Position numbers and translations under genes: made by a program
Notes under the pieces: generated by a model
The model's input: only the letters and a program-made list of their open reading frames with translations
The model's database searches: none
Told to the model about the DNA's origin: nothing
Shown here: positions 12,211-25,432 of the stretch, one piece after another
How positions within the stretch are numbered: the stretch's first letter is position 1
Layout: every line of letters starts with the position of its first letter
NCBI RefSeq assembly: GCF_033118175.1
Contig: NC_083701.1
Coordinates: forward strand, 53,271,001 to 53,335,000
Origin: Dama dama
Lineage: Eukaryota > Chordata > Mammalia > Artiodactyla > Cervidae
Direction: 5' to 3'
DNA: 64,000 nt

Positions 12211-12757
12211 AAAATGAACTTTGGTGATCATAAAACTTCAGTGAGAAATGTTCACTCATCAGGAAAGAAAAAAAAAGAAAGCATTTTCTTTTAACAAAAG
12301 CATTCTTCAGGGCCATGATTTTTTTTATTTAAATAATCTATCTTCAACATTAAAATGATCTATTGCCTTGTTCTTAACTTTGCTTCTCAGGAAACATAAG
12401 CATATCTCTTGGACAACTGAAAAAAATCTTCCTGAACCTTTCAGCCAACAACTTCCAGATTTGAGAGGAAGGAATATTGATTCTTCAACTGTGACTGAAT
12501 CAACATAAGGAGAAATAAAGTCAGTCATATCCTAACTCCCCCAGTTATTTCTGACCCTTTGTTTTTTAAAATTTTTATTACCTACAAAATCAGATGGGAT
12601 TATTTTGAATACATGGCAATTTTTCAAAATCATTTTTCTTACCCCTCCACCAATATGGATAGAAAAGCCAGAAATTGTATTAGAATAGATTCATTCATAG
12701 GTCTATACTAGACTTCACCATGCTTGCGGCCTCATTTTAGAATTAGTTTGCCACAGC

Positions 12758-14100
12758 GTTCAGTTCAGTTCAGTTCAGTCGCTCAGTCGTGTCCGACTCT
12801 TTGCAACCCCATTAATCGCAGCACTCCAGGCCTCCCTGTCCATCACCAGCTCCTGGAGTTTACTCAAACTCATGCCCATCGAGTCAGTGATGCCATCCAG
12901 CCATCTCACCCTCTGTCGCCCCCTTCTCCTCCTGCCCCCAATCCCTCCCAGCATCAGGGTCTTTTCCAATGAGTCAACTCTTCACGTCAGGTGGCCAAAG
13001 TATTGGAGTTTCAGCTTCAGCATCAGTCCTTCCAATGAACACCCAGGACTGATCTCCTTCAGGATGGACTGGTTGGATCTCCTTGCAGTCCAAGGGACTC
13101 TCAAGAGTCTTCTCCAACACCACAGTTCAAAAGCATCAATTTTTCGGCACTCAGCTTTCTTCACAGTCAAATTCTCACATCCATACATGACCACTGGAAA
13201 AACCATAGCCTTGACCAGATGGACCTTTGTTGGCAAAGTAATGTCTCTACTTTTTAATATGCTATCTAGGTTGGTCACAACTTTCCTTCCAAGGAGTAAG
13301 CGTCTTTTAATTTCATGGCTTCAATCACCATATGCAATGATTTTGGAGCCCAAAAAAATAAAGTCTGACACTGTTTCCAATGTCTCCACATCTATTTCCC
13401 ATGAGGTGATGGGACCAGATGCCATGATCTTAGTTTTCTAAATGTTAAGCTTTAAGCCAACTTTTTCACTCTCCTCTTTCACTTTCTTCAAGAGGCTTTT
13501 TAGTTCCTCTTCACTTTCTGCCATAAGGGTGGTGTCATCTGCATATCTGAGGTGATTGATATTTCTCCCGGCAATCTTGATTCCAGCTTGTGCTTCTTCC
13601 AGCCCAGCATTTCTCATGATGTACTCTGCATGTAAGTAAATAAGCAGGGTGACAATATACAGCCTTGATGTACTCCTTTTCCTATTTGGAACCAGTCTCT
13701 TCTTCCATGCCCAGTTCCAACTGTTGCTTCCTGACCTGCATACAGGTTTCTCAAGAGACATGTCAGGTGGTCTGGTATTCCCATCTCCTTCAGAATTTTC
13801 CACAGTTTATTGTGATCCACACAGTCGAAGGCTTTGGCGTAGTCAATAAAGCAGAAATAGATGTGTTTCTGGAACTCTCTTGCATTTTCGATGATCCAGC
13901 GGATATTGGCAATTTGATCTCTGGTTCCTCTGCCTTTTCTAAAACCAGCTTGAACATCTGGAAGTTCACGGTTCATGTATTGCTGAAGCCTGGCTTGGAG
14001 AATTTTGAGCATTACTTTACTAGAGTGTGAGATGAGTGCAATTGTGCGGTAGTTTGAGCATTCTTTCAGATTGCCTTTCTTAGGGATTGTCACAGTGTGA
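12758..14100 (-). mobile_element. BovB LINE, 5'-truncated, reverse transcriptase broken
   Basis: An RTE-clade BovB copy on the minus strand. Its 3' end is the (cagtt)n-like tail at about 12758. Reverse-transcriptase segments read in pieces: 13614-14093 holds the fingers/palm start (NYRTIALI, QAGFRKGRGTRDQ, FIDYAKAFD), 13438-13803 holds the catalytic YADD at 13533-13544, and 12982-13278 and 12775-12969 hold the C-terminal part. A frameshift near 13640 separates the first two frames. The endonuclease domain is missing. Dead copy. Confidence 0.95.
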
Positions 14101-14109
14101 TGGGATTTA

Positions 14110-15020
14110 AAAACAAAGATGAGGTGTTTCTCCTTCTATACTGATGTTGGAACAACTGCTGCCACGTGTCCAATGATTTCATCCTCATCTCTAATTTCTT
14201 TAGTTTGTGGAAAGTTGATCAAAGATAAGGCAGCATAAGTATTCAAAATGTTGATCTATGTGGAGTGTGATCATATCCCAACCTATACTCATTGACTCTA
14301 TATCATATCTAGTTCAGTATTTTGCCCTAGCAGCATGGCAGGCACACAATAAACATTTTAAAAAGAAAATTTAAAAGAATAATTAAAACTGTTAGCTAAC
14401 AACACCCGTGTCACAGTGTAATGTGTTTTTCACTGAGAATTTCATGTCCTATGCTGAATGCTGAGCAAAACTTCAGAATGCATTTAGCACACAAAAATAC
14501 GCATTTATAAAGTGCCCCTATAACTTAATGTCCAAATAGGATAAATGCAGTGTGTAAACTCCATAAGAGCAAAGATTTTTGTTCCTCTTGCACTCCCAGC
14601 ACCTGGAACAGTACTTGGCAATAGCATGTTTCTAATAAATGTTTTCAAATGAATGAGTAAATGATAGAAGACATGTATATATACACATAAGTGTATTCAC
14701 ATTTTTGAGAATATAGTAACATTAATTTCAAAATTCAGCTCCAGGTTATTTCCCCATATGGTCTTTTGAATTGCCAGATTGTGGTTAAAGTGAGTACTTC
14801 TAGTGTAAGGTCTGCCCATGCCTTTGTTGGGATTTTCCTTATATTGAGATAAAATTTGAACTCATCTAATTGTAATGTCTCACTGTCACCTAGCCAGAAA
14901 TTTTCAGCAGTGATATGTGAAACCTTGTCAGAAGCCTCACCCAAGGTCACATGTCCCAGGCTGGCACCCAGTGGGTCAGATTCATTCTACAATTGTATTT
15001 TGTTTTGTTTTAAAATCAGG
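14110..15020. other. Non-coding DNA with an L2-like tail
   Basis: The stretch 14570-14660 (cactcccagcacctggaacag, taataaatgttttcaaatgaatg) looks like the 3' end of an ancient L2. Nothing else recognised. Confidence 0.45.
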
Positions 15021-15026
15021 AATGTG

Positions 15027-15235
15027 TGTGTATGTGCTCAGTTATTTCTGACTCTTTGCGACCCCATGGGCTGTAGCCCGCTAGGCTCTACTGATCATGG
15101 AATTTTCCAGGCAAGAATACTGGAGTGGGTTGCCAGCTCCTTCTCCAAGGAATCTTCTGACCCAGGGAGCAAACCTGAGTCTCCTGTATCTCCTGCACTG
15201 GCAGGCGGATTCTTTACCACTGAGCCACCTTCAAC
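15027..15235 (-). mobile_element. Bov-tA SINE
   Basis: tttctgactctttgcgacccc at the left and accactgagccacc at the right, with an extra internal ctcctgtat repeat. Confidence 0.85.
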
Positions 15236-16136
15236 CCAGGAGAGTATTCATTAATAAAAAGTTGCAGTTAAATTTTTTAAAGTCACAATGATTCACATAA
15301 AAATCCCAGATTTCTGACTTCCCTGGGAAAATAACACCATTTAGAGCTGGGAAGTGGCAGCTGGGGCACAACCGTCTCTCTTCATGGTGCCCCTTGCCAT
15401 TCCATTTGATAGTATACTAGGCCATTTGGCTTATTTGTGTTAATTGCCTGGTCTAAGTAAACTTCTGTATTTGCAACATCTGACCATGTCTCAGATTTAC
15501 TAATTTTAACCCTATTTGTAAAAAAAAAAGGACTAGGCTTGCTAAGTTATTCTTTGGAGACCAAGCTAATTTCTGAATATTCTTTGCTTTTTCAAGTGCT
15601 CAGAAGCCATCTTTTTATTAATTTGTTTCAGAATATTGTCTAATATTTTATGTTGGTTTTAGAGACTATTCCTTCTAATTTGTGAAAATCAGAACTATGT
15701 ATTTTATTTCTAGATTTTTATGCTCTTCACATCTCTCTTCATCTCCAGATTCTTCAATGACACTAAAACTATTATAATCCTGTTTGTAAAAGGTGAGATT
15801 ATAATGACCAGGACATAATTTGTCAAATGAACTAAATGCCTTATGAGAAGCTAGTAGCATTAATTTGCTTGAGTTTTAGTATCCTTTCCAAATTTTATTC
15901 TGTGCTTTTTAGTTTGGAGATCATTTTACTTGACAGAAAAGCAAAAGAGTAGCTATAAACTTCCATCTTCTCATAGGTATCCATCATTCACCAATATTAA
16001 AAGAACTGTAACAAGTAGTGACTGTACATTTTTCTGTCTCTTCTCCCTTCCAACATAATTAAAGAGAATATTTTTCTCATTCTTAATATTTTTGCAAGTC
16101 ACAGTTCAAAATTAGATTCCAGTCTTTCTGTTACTT
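15236..16136. other. Non-coding DNA, nothing recognised
   Basis: AT-rich unique sequence; no exon-like block. Confidence 0.5.
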
Positions 16137-16258
16137 GGAGAAGGACATGACAACCTACTCCAGTATTCCTGCTGGGAAAATCCCATGAACAGAAGAGCCT
16201 GGTGGGCTACAGTCCATGGGGTCGCAACGAGTCGGACAACTGAAGTGATTTAGCACAC
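16137..16258 (+). mobile_element. Bov-tA SINE fragment
   Basis: 3' two-thirds only: ggagaaggacatgacaac through gtcggacaactgaagtg. Confidence 0.85.
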
Positions 16259-17590
16259 TTCCTGATACTACAAAAGTATTGCTGCATCAAGTGTGCCTGG
16301 GAGCATAACCTTGGATTTTTCAATTTTTCACATAATAATAATAGTATGTGTTATCATAATATTTAGCTCAGATTTTAAACTGAGCCATTTTAAGTCTGAT
16401 ACATGGTGATGATGTAAGGAGAGATTACAAACTAAATATCCTGAGTGACCCTCTGAATTGAATCTGTAAGATGAATACAGGAAGGAAAGGGCGTGACAAG
16501 TTATTTAATTCTCTGAAACTATGGAATAAAATATGAACTTACTCTCAGAAGTGCATGTATTTTCTTATTCCCTGAAGAAAACTTCAAACCTTTGGTAACC
16601 CAACCACAGTCAGTTACCTGAGTTTAAAACCATAAAAATCAATTTAAGTTCAACTTACTAACACTGAGCATTTCCTTCCCAAGGGCAGAGCTGACATCTT
16701 TTGTAGAGCAAATGAAGAATGGGGTGAAAGGTAGTATTAACCTGTCCTCTCCCGTCTTTCTTGGTTTAACCTGTGCCCAGGGAAACTCAATTCATAATTT
16801 CATCAATTTCACACCATTAATACGCATTAAATTAACTTTAAAAGGTAGGATATAATAGTTTGAATGAGTTGGAACCATTAAACCTAATGACACTTAAATG
16901 CGTTTATCACAGTGATGCATGTCTTTAAAAGGGCCATTATGTTTTTCCATAAGATAGAAGGGGTTTGAAAGTGTAAACTTTATTTTATCCAGCTGAACAT
17001 TTGTGCAGGGTATTCATTTGATCCTTAAAACATATGAAAATAGAAGATCGCTCCCATTAAGTTATTTCTTACATTTCAGCCTAAGCGGGATGTTTCCTGT
17101 ACCTCTCAAAAGGCTGAGTGCGTTCGGCGCTTTGTCCATGGTGCTGAAACTGGCTGTATCTTAGGGGCCTCACCACAGGATAAGATAGAAAGGGGAAAAA
17201 AAAGAATTGACATTTCTTCCAGTTAACGACTTATAAGAATAAAAATATTGACTTAGAAATGAACCCATTGTTCAACTTTATAATCAGCATAGCAAGAAAA
17301 TTTGCACATCTTTACAAGTTTATGTATTTGAGTAGTGTGCAAAATGAAGGCTGAATTGGCAAATATTTGTTTTTAACTAATTTGAAGTACAGCTTGGGAA
17401 TTTTTGCCATTTTTTCCAACACTTCTTTTATTCATTAAAGTACACCTATAGCAATAATATTTGACTTTCGTCCATCTCTATTTGTTTTTCAAAAACTCTT
17501 AATCTTGGATTTTCATAAGCCCATAATGTTGTTTTGTCTCTGTGACTTTTATTACAATAAATACTTTGGGTATTCTCCCTATAATTTTAA
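16259..17590. other. Non-coding DNA, nothing recognised
   Basis: AT-rich unique sequence with no long open frame, exon signal or known repeat. Confidence 0.5.
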
Positions 17591-17806
17591 GGGCTTCCCT
17601 GGTGGCTCAAGGGTAAAGAATCCGCCTGCAATGCAGAAGATGTGGGTTTGATTCCTGGATCCGGAAGATCTCCTGGAGGAGGGCATGGCAACCCACTCCA
17701 GTACTCCTGCCTGGAGAATCCCATGGACAGAGGAGCCTGGCAGGCTACAGTCCATAGGATTGCAAAGAGTTGGACGTGACTGAAGCAACTGAGCATGCAC
17801 TCACAT
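17591..17806 (+). mobile_element. Bov-tA SINE, near full length
   Basis: gggcttccctggtggctcaag through gactgaagcaactgagc; flanked by taattttaa and caattttaa. Confidence 0.9.
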
Positions 17807-17929
17807 ACAATTTTAAACCACAGGACAGCCATACATCTTCAAATAGCGGACCAATATTTGAATGGGCCAGTATTTGAATTGTAGGTATAGAGAACACTTA
17901 TTATCAGTTACAGTTTAAGTCAGTGAATG

Positions 17930-18096
17930 TTATTGTTGTTGTTCAGTCCCCAAGTCGTGTCTGACTCTCTGCAACCCCATGGACACACCAGGCCTGTCCC
18001 TCACGATCTACTGGAGTTTGCCCAAGTTCATGTCCATTGTATCGCTAATGCCATCCAACCCTCTTATCCTCTGTCACCCTCTTCTTCTGCCTTCAA
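17930..18096 (-). mobile_element. BovB LINE 3'-end fragment
   Basis: Begins ttgttgttgttcagt and matches the 3' terminal part of the copy at 12758, including ctggagtttgcccaag and tctgtcaccctcttct. Confidence 0.85.
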
Positions 18097-21000
18097 CAAA
18101 AAATTCGGATATATGCCTCTGACCCTGAAAAACCTAAAATTGAATAATTATTACGTGTACTTGTAAAATAACACAAGCAGTATATATCATTAAAATTTAA
18201 GCTCATTGAGGGACTGGATCTGCTTGCCATTTTCACTACTTTGTTAAATGAATTAGAATATGAGTGAATGATTAACTGCAAAGCTGGCTAGAATTGGTGG
18301 CACCATTCAAATGTCATTGATTTACAGTTACTTTCTTTAGAGGAGGCATGCATGCTCTAGTTACCAAGTTATAGAAATTGATATACATTTGTCTATTTTT
18401 CTCAGTGCACTAAATTATCAAGAGTAAAATTAATGGCTAACATCATTTTAAATATGAGGCATTTTTAGTGTTTATCTGTGTCACTTCACTACAACTATTA
18501 TAATTCTCTTTTTATAAATGAGGAAAGTTAAATGACTTTAAGTAATCCAGGCAACAGTAATGCAGGATCCAAACTCAGAACTATGCCTGAACTCTTAGCC
18601 ATGACTTTACCAAAACCCCAACATATTTTTGAGCGTTTTGGCACCTTTGTAAATTCCATGTCATCATACAGATTCTAGCTCTTGGGAAATCTTTCTCTTG
18701 ACCTGTTTATGAAAGGTTTCTTACCTTCACAACCTTCCTTTTTTAGCTAGCAGTAAAGAAATCACTTTTTCCCCTCTTTATAGCTGCAAAAGGAAGGTTT
18801 ATTTATAGTGAAGAGCACAAAAGCCCAGACCCAGAGGAGTCCTTTGAGTTTATATGGAAGTAGAGAAAAAAGTGACAAAGTTGAAAAAGAATTGTTAGGC
18901 TCCCAGTTGAGAATTTTTTTTTGGGGGGTGGGGAGTTACAGGGGGGTAGCTGCAGAGCAATAATAATTTTCTGGCTGTTGATTTGTTCTCTCTTCTTTTT
19001 GGAGTGAAGTAGCTGTGGCATGAGTTTCAGCCAAAGTCTTGAGGAAAAATGTTCCAGACAAAGTGACATTTTTTTCCCCTAACAAGACCAATATCAAACT
19101 GAGGGTGTAGACCAGTTCTTTTTTATGCAATCATATTAGACTTATTTATAGAAGTTTCTTTAAGAAATCTGCTAGGTCACTTTTTCACACTGTTTCCCAA
19201 TCTGATCTTTCTTGTATTTATGTTGCATTTTTAAGATAAAAAACTTTTTAATCCATCATCTATTGTTTAGCTGTCACCACTGATCAATACTGAATTTTGT
19301 CCATAAAATTCATCAATAATTTTGAACTCAATTAAAAAGTCATAGTATTGGTCACATTCCATAAAAGAGTACTAGGAAAATAGATTTGGTAGAGTGGTTG
19401 TTTTAAGCACATACAATTGTTACCATTCATAAATTTGCATTCTGATATCCAGCTGAGAAACTTTAAAATGAAAAATAAATGAAACCCAGTAGAGCTGAAA
19501 ACATTCCATGTCCTGGCAATACATAAACATTTATTTCCCTCATTGGAAAAGGCAAAAGCAGTCTGATTATGATTTTCCTTGCTGAAATAATGATAAAGTT
19601 ATGTGTTAGGTGAAGTGACAGATATATTATTTATGTGCTCATCAATAAATATCTACAGAGACTTATAAATTAAAGATATGAAGGGTTGATCACTGCTCTA
19701 AAGCCTTTGGCTCCAGTCATTCATTGAACTGTGTAATCTGTTATATAATTTTCCCATATAAAGAGGAAAGAAAACTTCATCATAAAGTTTGAGGAAAACA
19801 AACTTCATCAACTGTATAGATAGTGATGAGATAATATGAGATATTTTTAGATTATTTTTTTAATTAAGATTAAATAGTAATCATCTACTTTATAATGAAA
19901 AATCATCTCCTGTGTAATGAAAATCAGCGTTAAAAATGATTTGAAATTGAATTTCTCCTATACTTTAAAACATAGGCTAACATATGAATAAGTCACATTG
20001 TTAGGTTTTTTCCTCTTCATGTCCTTAACTTCATTGCATTTTTCATTCCATTGTGCTCTGCCTTGATCTATATTTCACTGCCCTAAGGAATTTCTTTCTC
20101 TTTTTGCCTTCCTGCTTTCATCTGCCAGTGAAAGTTCTGTACACTAGGGAGAAGAAAGAGGTGGAAAAAATTCAAAGACATATCCTTGACTTCCTTAATG
20201 GACATTCACAAGAAGTGGAAATTTTCTTTTCGCAATGCCTCTAATATATCTTTCAAAGGAGATGAGAGAGCATTAATGTGACCACAAATTTTGAACTGTT
20301 CAAATTTACACATTCACCTTGTGGCTTGTTTTACTGGTTCACAAGGGAGGTCCCACCTCTGGGACTTATTTTTTCCCCATCAGGATATTTTAAGCTTTGT
20401 CAGACTGCATCAGTGTTTTCTAGAGCTAGCAGGAATGCAAACTGCGCTTTTAGGATTAGCATTCTACTTAGAACAAAGGGAGGCGCCTGGAAGCCCTACA
20501 CCCCAGTGCAAATTCCTCTGGTTTCCGTAGAAAGGGTGGCAGCCATGGCCATCTAACCCTTGGGTTCATTTAAACACTCTTGGCTCCAGAACTGAAGCCT
20601 CACAGAGCTCTTTACATTTGCCTGAGCCAGTGCTTTTGATTATTTCTCCTTACCGATAGGTAAGTTTGCTTGTGGTGATGAAGGAGGAATATTGGTTTTG
20701 CTAGGGGGCTATATTTTGGGCCAAAGATTTGTCAAAAAGTGTTAAGGAAGGTGTGGTTAACTTAACCACATTTTATAAAATGTTGATGATTTTTCCAGAG
20801 AAGCCTAGTTTTACAGTTGTAAAGGAACCTGAAAAAATTCTGAGATTCCAAGTGAAGAATTTACACTGCCTGATTTATGATTCTTGCAAAGAAATTACAA
20901 ATGTCTTAAGAAAATATTAACCTTTGTTGTCATTTCGGTAGAAGGTAGCTTTCTTTTTATCAAGCCATAATAAAATAACTTCCTGTGTTCTTCATCATGA

Positions 21001-21538
21001 GTGTCTCTGATCTGTTGACAGGAGGGAGCTGCTAATGAGAGTGGCATATTGTCATTCCTACAATTGCCAAATAGATAGCAGTTGAGTGATTGAGTTTCAG
21101 TGAATTTCTACCCAGAGTTTATGACAGACTCCATAATTTTATCCTGCAGGCTTTGTTTTAGAATGTAACTGAGTAATAATACTCTTGATCTAGAAGCATT
21201 TTAATTAAATTATTTTGAATGTGATATGTTAGTTGTTTTGAGGTTGTACAAATTGAATGCTTCTGTAGCATATGAGAGTTTACACATGCTGTCCTGACTA
21301 GGAGCTGTCAGAGATTATGGCTAAAGTGTCTTCCTGCTGTTAAGTAGAAATGCTGTATTATTTGTTGCTAGACTATCTAGTATGCAGATTTTAAAAAATA
21401 ATGACCATGAATTTAATAATCTGATTTACAAGCTGATGGAGACTCTTGCAAGTGAAATGTGAATTTAAATATAGCCGTTTTATTATAGGTTCCAGTCCCA
21501 GCTGACTAAGTGAATATCAGTTGAGCTTCCAACTCAGC
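18097..21538. other. Long AT-rich non-coding stretch
   Basis: No family-level repeat or exon recognised. The short open frames at 18803-19130, 20053-20556 and 20729-20920 have no protein likeness that I can name. Confidence 0.5.
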
Positions 21539-21742
21539 ATGGAAAGTGAAAGTGAAAGTCGCTGAGTCGTGTCCAACTCTTTGCGACCCCATGGACTACG
21601 CAGTCCATGGGATTCTCTAGGCCAGAATACTGGAGTGGGTATCCTTAATACCTTCTCCAAGAGATCATCCCAACCCAGGGATTGAACCCAGGTCTCCTGC
21701 ATTGCAGGCGCATTCTTTACCAGCTGAGCCACCAGGGAAGCC
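21539..21742 (-). mobile_element. Bov-tA SINE
   Basis: Starts with the gaaagtgaaagtgaaagtcgc tail complement (partly shown) and ends gagccaccagggaagcc; full-length and relatively intact. Confidence 0.9.
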
Positions 21743-21965
21743 AGTCTCAGCAAGGAAGAGAGGGTTATTTCCTGCTGAAATAAGGCAGCTTTCTTTCCAG
21801 TAAGACTTACACTGTTTTTGCAGACGTTAAGAAATCTGTCACAAAGATGATGATTGTTACCATCCGAGTTATCTCTTTGCTGATAACATAAACCGCTATC
21901 ATACTTGTGCTGTGCCTAATTCTTCACACTCAGCCGGTACCCTGAACTTCATCTTATGTGAAGTT

Positions 21966-22096
21966 GTGTGTGTGCATGCGTGTGTGTATGTGCGCTTAGT
22001 TGGTCTGTCGTGTCTGACTTTGGACCCCATGGACTGTAGCCCTCCAGACTCCCCTGTCCATAGGGATTCTCTGGAGTGGGCTGCCATTCTCTCCTC
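21966..22096 (-). mobile_element. Bov-tA SINE fragment
   Basis: Contains gtctgtcgtgtctgact and gattctctggagtgggctgcc. The 11-base direct repeat tatgtgaagtt flanks it (21955-21965 and 22097-22107). Confidence 0.85.
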
Positions 22097-22184
22097 TATG
22101 TGAAGTTACATGGGTGCAATACAACTCAACTGCAAAAGAATAATGCCCTCTTTGTGGGTGGAAACAAACTAAATGTTTTCCAAC

Positions 22185-22292
22185 CTTAGCTGCATAGTAG
22201 AATCACATGGTCAGCCCCCGGCCTTCTTTTTTTTTTAAGTTTCTCAAGTAATTCAAAGATGTAGTCAAGGTTGAGAACCACCACTTTGAAAA
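22185..22292. repeat. Old hAT-Charlie-like fragment
   Basis: Contains gctgcatagtagaatcacatgg and, at the other end, caaggttgagaaccacca, the paired termini of MER5/MER20-type non-autonomous hAT elements. Confidence 0.5.
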
Positions 22293-23708
22293 GAATTATC
22301 TTCCTGCATAATTTTTTCAAATCTTTTGAAAATGGTCTCCCATCTACCCTAGGCAGCAATAGCAGATACTAAAGTGATTTATCTAGTTTTGAGGAGTGAG
22401 CAGGGGCAGGGGATTATCAAATTTAATCTAATAATCTTGAGTTCAGAGCATGTCAAATTTAAGCTCATAAGGCTGTAAATGTATTTAGCCTTGAGAATGC
22501 AAAGTAAGATGTTTTATCTAAATGCTGGTCTTTTTGAAGTCAGATGTGGAAAAGTAAAATTAAAAACTGTTCAATTTTACTTTTCCGTGTCCATATCTAT
22601 AATTAAGTATACAAAACAGTGTTTTGAGTTGTTCAGTAGCATTAATCACACTTTTATCCCTGAGACCCATTTCAATCTGTAGTTTGGAAATACCCAAGCC
22701 AGTTTCTGTATCTTGAACAAATGTCTAGAGGGCAACTGAAAGGGTTCAAGAGGTAGTGCATGTTAAAATGTCTAGTAAGATGCCTGACACACAGCAAATG
22801 CTTAATCTAAATTAGTTTTCCCCTTCCTTCTTCAGATTATTAATATTAACATTAAAATATCCAGATTAACCTTTAGGCAATAGCTATGGAAAAACTACTA
22901 TGTCACCTATAGTAGGTTAACGCCTCTGTGTTTTTTTTTAAAGTGGGTTAATTCAAAGCTTTGCCTGGAATAGGATGTGTATTTCTTTATAATTTATTTT
23001 ATAATAAAGAAAGGAATTCAGAGTAGCTAAGAAGTCACACAGAAAATGCAAGCTTTTTTAATTTGCCCATATGTTATTAAAAGAAGGAAAAGGACGTGAT
23101 TAAAATTCACCTTTATTTTGGTGTAATGGCAAACATGCTGCTATTTGTTTTACAATTTGCAATTGTGTGAGTGCTCTCATCATTTTTGTTGTTGAAAAGG
23201 TTCTGGGGATTAATTTGTGTATATTGTTTTCTTTTTTTCTTTTAAAGTGTCATGAATTCTTTTAGTTTTGTGAACAACCCTTGTCATTTATTGGCACAAG
23301 TTCTTTAAAGGGCTTCCCACTCAAATCTTAAGTCATGTGTACACCACTTGCCTGTATTCAATGAAATACATATTTTAGCTCTGTTTTCCTTTATCTTCCT
23401 TAATAGAGAGGGGAAGAGAGAGAGAGGTATTTTCCTACAACGTATGCTTTGAGATCTCAGTCAATTTAAATGTTGATAGCAATGGGCTGCTGCCAAAGCA
23501 ATCCACTCAATGCCAACCTGACATGCTCTTAACTACACAGAAAATCTCAGTCTCTCTTGGGTACCCTGTATACAACTCAATTTATTAAGAAAATATTTGT
23601 CATTTTTAATCATATGATTTCGGGACATCAAGCTGTAAATCTTAATACAGAAATTGCTTTTTCTATTTCAGTCGAATTCTCAAAGTTGGATATCAAAAAC
23701 CTGACTGT
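22293..23708. other. Non-coding DNA, nothing recognised
   Basis: AT-rich. A short MIR-like piece at about 22770-22810 (tgcctgacacacagcaaatg). Confidence 0.45.
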
Positions 23709-23721
23709 ATTGTGAAATTGG

Positions 23722-23860
23722 TGGAGAAGGAAATGGCCACCCACTCCAGTATTCTTGCCTGGAGAATTCCATGAACAGAGGAGCCTGGCAGGCTACATAC
23801 AGTCCATGGGGTTGCAAAGAGTCAGGCATGACTGAGCGACTAACATTACGTTACATTATT
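23722..23860 (+). mobile_element. Bov-tA SINE fragment with perfect target duplication
   Basis: tggagaaggaaatggccacc through actgagcgactaac. The 13-base direct repeat attgtgaaattgg lies on both sides (23709-23721 and 23861-23873). Confidence 0.9.
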
Positions 23861-24914
23861 ATTGTGAAATTGGAGTTAGCTGCTGTTGAGACAGAGAATC
23901 CAGAATCTAAGTTGCTCAACTAGTTTATTAAATACATAGCAACCTTGAACTGACAGACATTCTTGATATCCATTCTCATAATCATACCCAACTACAGGAG
24001 AACCTAATTTGTTAATGTCAGTAACTGTTGTCCTGAGATAACTGACTGTGAATCCATCTCAGACATATGCAGAAGTGGGTACAGGAAGAGTTACTTCTAA
24101 AATTCATTTTTGTTTCTTTGTTTTATTTTTTAATATTCAGGACTGATATTAAATAGATGGTGCAGGGGAAAAGTATAATCTGATATTAAAAAAAATTTAA
24201 TTTCATTTCATTCCTATTTCATTCCTCAATTTCATTCCTATTCTTAAATTACATAGCACATTTTAACACTCAATTTATTAGTTTATTTTGACTTCATCAA
24301 TGAGTTTTTCAAAAAAGTTTACACTAATGGCTCCTTTTTATTAATAATTCAAGTAGGGGAGGAATACACTATGCTCATTTTAAAAATTAAATATTAATAA
24401 AGTCCCCACAGCATCTTGAATGCATATTAACTCATAAGCCTAAATCAGCCTCTTCATGCAAGAAGCATAAACTAATTTATATAAGTAAATAAATGTGACA
24501 TGAACTCTCCCTAAATTGAATTAGAGAAGGTTTTATTTTCATGTTTCAGAAAATAATATTTCTGAAATGTGTAAGACTAGTTGGAAACTTTTCAAGTGTT
24601 GTAATTACTCTTCAGTTGTTTTAGGGTAAAGTGCAATTGGCCTAATTCATGTGGCCAAAAAGTAAATTCCAGTGGAACTGGATACCCACTGGAGCATCGC
24701 TGTAAGAATATGTCTGAGGAAGGCCATCTGCCATCTTCACTGAGCTTCCCTCCAGCCCCCAGGAAAGGAGATTCTTTGAGGTTTAGGCTGAGTGTACTTC
24801 TCAGAGGACACATCTAAGAAAATGCTCTGTGTGTATGTATTCCTTCTATCTCTAATGGTATGAATAATGAATAAGAAGCTTATGAAATATGCACTCATAT
24901 AGCTTTCCTCTCTT

Positions 24915-24918
<4 letters not shown>

Positions 24919-24947
<29 letters not shown>
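24919..24947. repeat. Poly(A) tract
   Basis: About 29 consecutive A. No recognisable retrocopy precedes it. Confidence 0.9.
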
Positions 24948-24951
<4 letters not shown>

Positions 24952-25379
24952 GCCACACCCCTGATAAAACGAAAACCTGAGAAATTTGAAATAAAATTTG
25001 TTTTGAACTTAATATGACTTTACAATAAAGAATGGTTTTCTACCTATAAATTTGAGTTTACTATATCGAAAGGAATAATTGTGAAGGGAGAAACCAACAT
25101 TACACTTGAAGTCAGTATTTTCATACTTAATTACTATGCTATAAATTGCAAAAAGCCAGTAGCTCATTCAGAAGATTTATAATTTGGGAGGTATTACCTC
25201 AATCAATTCTTTAAAAGGAACCTGTAGATTCATTTATCCCTTACAGCATAAAAAGGAGAAATTCTATATTAAGATTCCCTTTGATACCTACATAAAGTAA
25301 AGAAATTCTCTCTCACTCGCTCTTTTTAGAGAAAAATAGAAATAAAATAATTGCATTATACCTAGAATGATATTATATA

Positions 25380-25432
25380 TGGAGGGAAAGGAGGGAGGGA
25401 AACAAAGGAAGAAAAGAAAGGAAGGAAACAAG
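25380..25432. repeat. Purine-rich (GGAA)-like tract
   Basis: One strand is almost only A and G (ggaaaggagggagggaaac and so on). Confidence 0.8.

Noticed and set aside
13438..14093. Reverse-transcriptase frames as a host gene
   Set aside because: They are fragments of a BovB retrotransposon with frameshifts and no endonuclease.
17591..17680. tRNA-like heads (ggttcgatccctgg B boxes) as tRNA genes
   Set aside because: They are the tRNA-Glu-derived heads of Bov-tA and CHR SINEs; no cloverleaf with acceptor stem and anticodon arm is intact.
24919..24947. Poly(A) run as the tail of a processed pseudogene
   Set aside because: The sequence before it has no gene-like frame and no flanking duplication was found.
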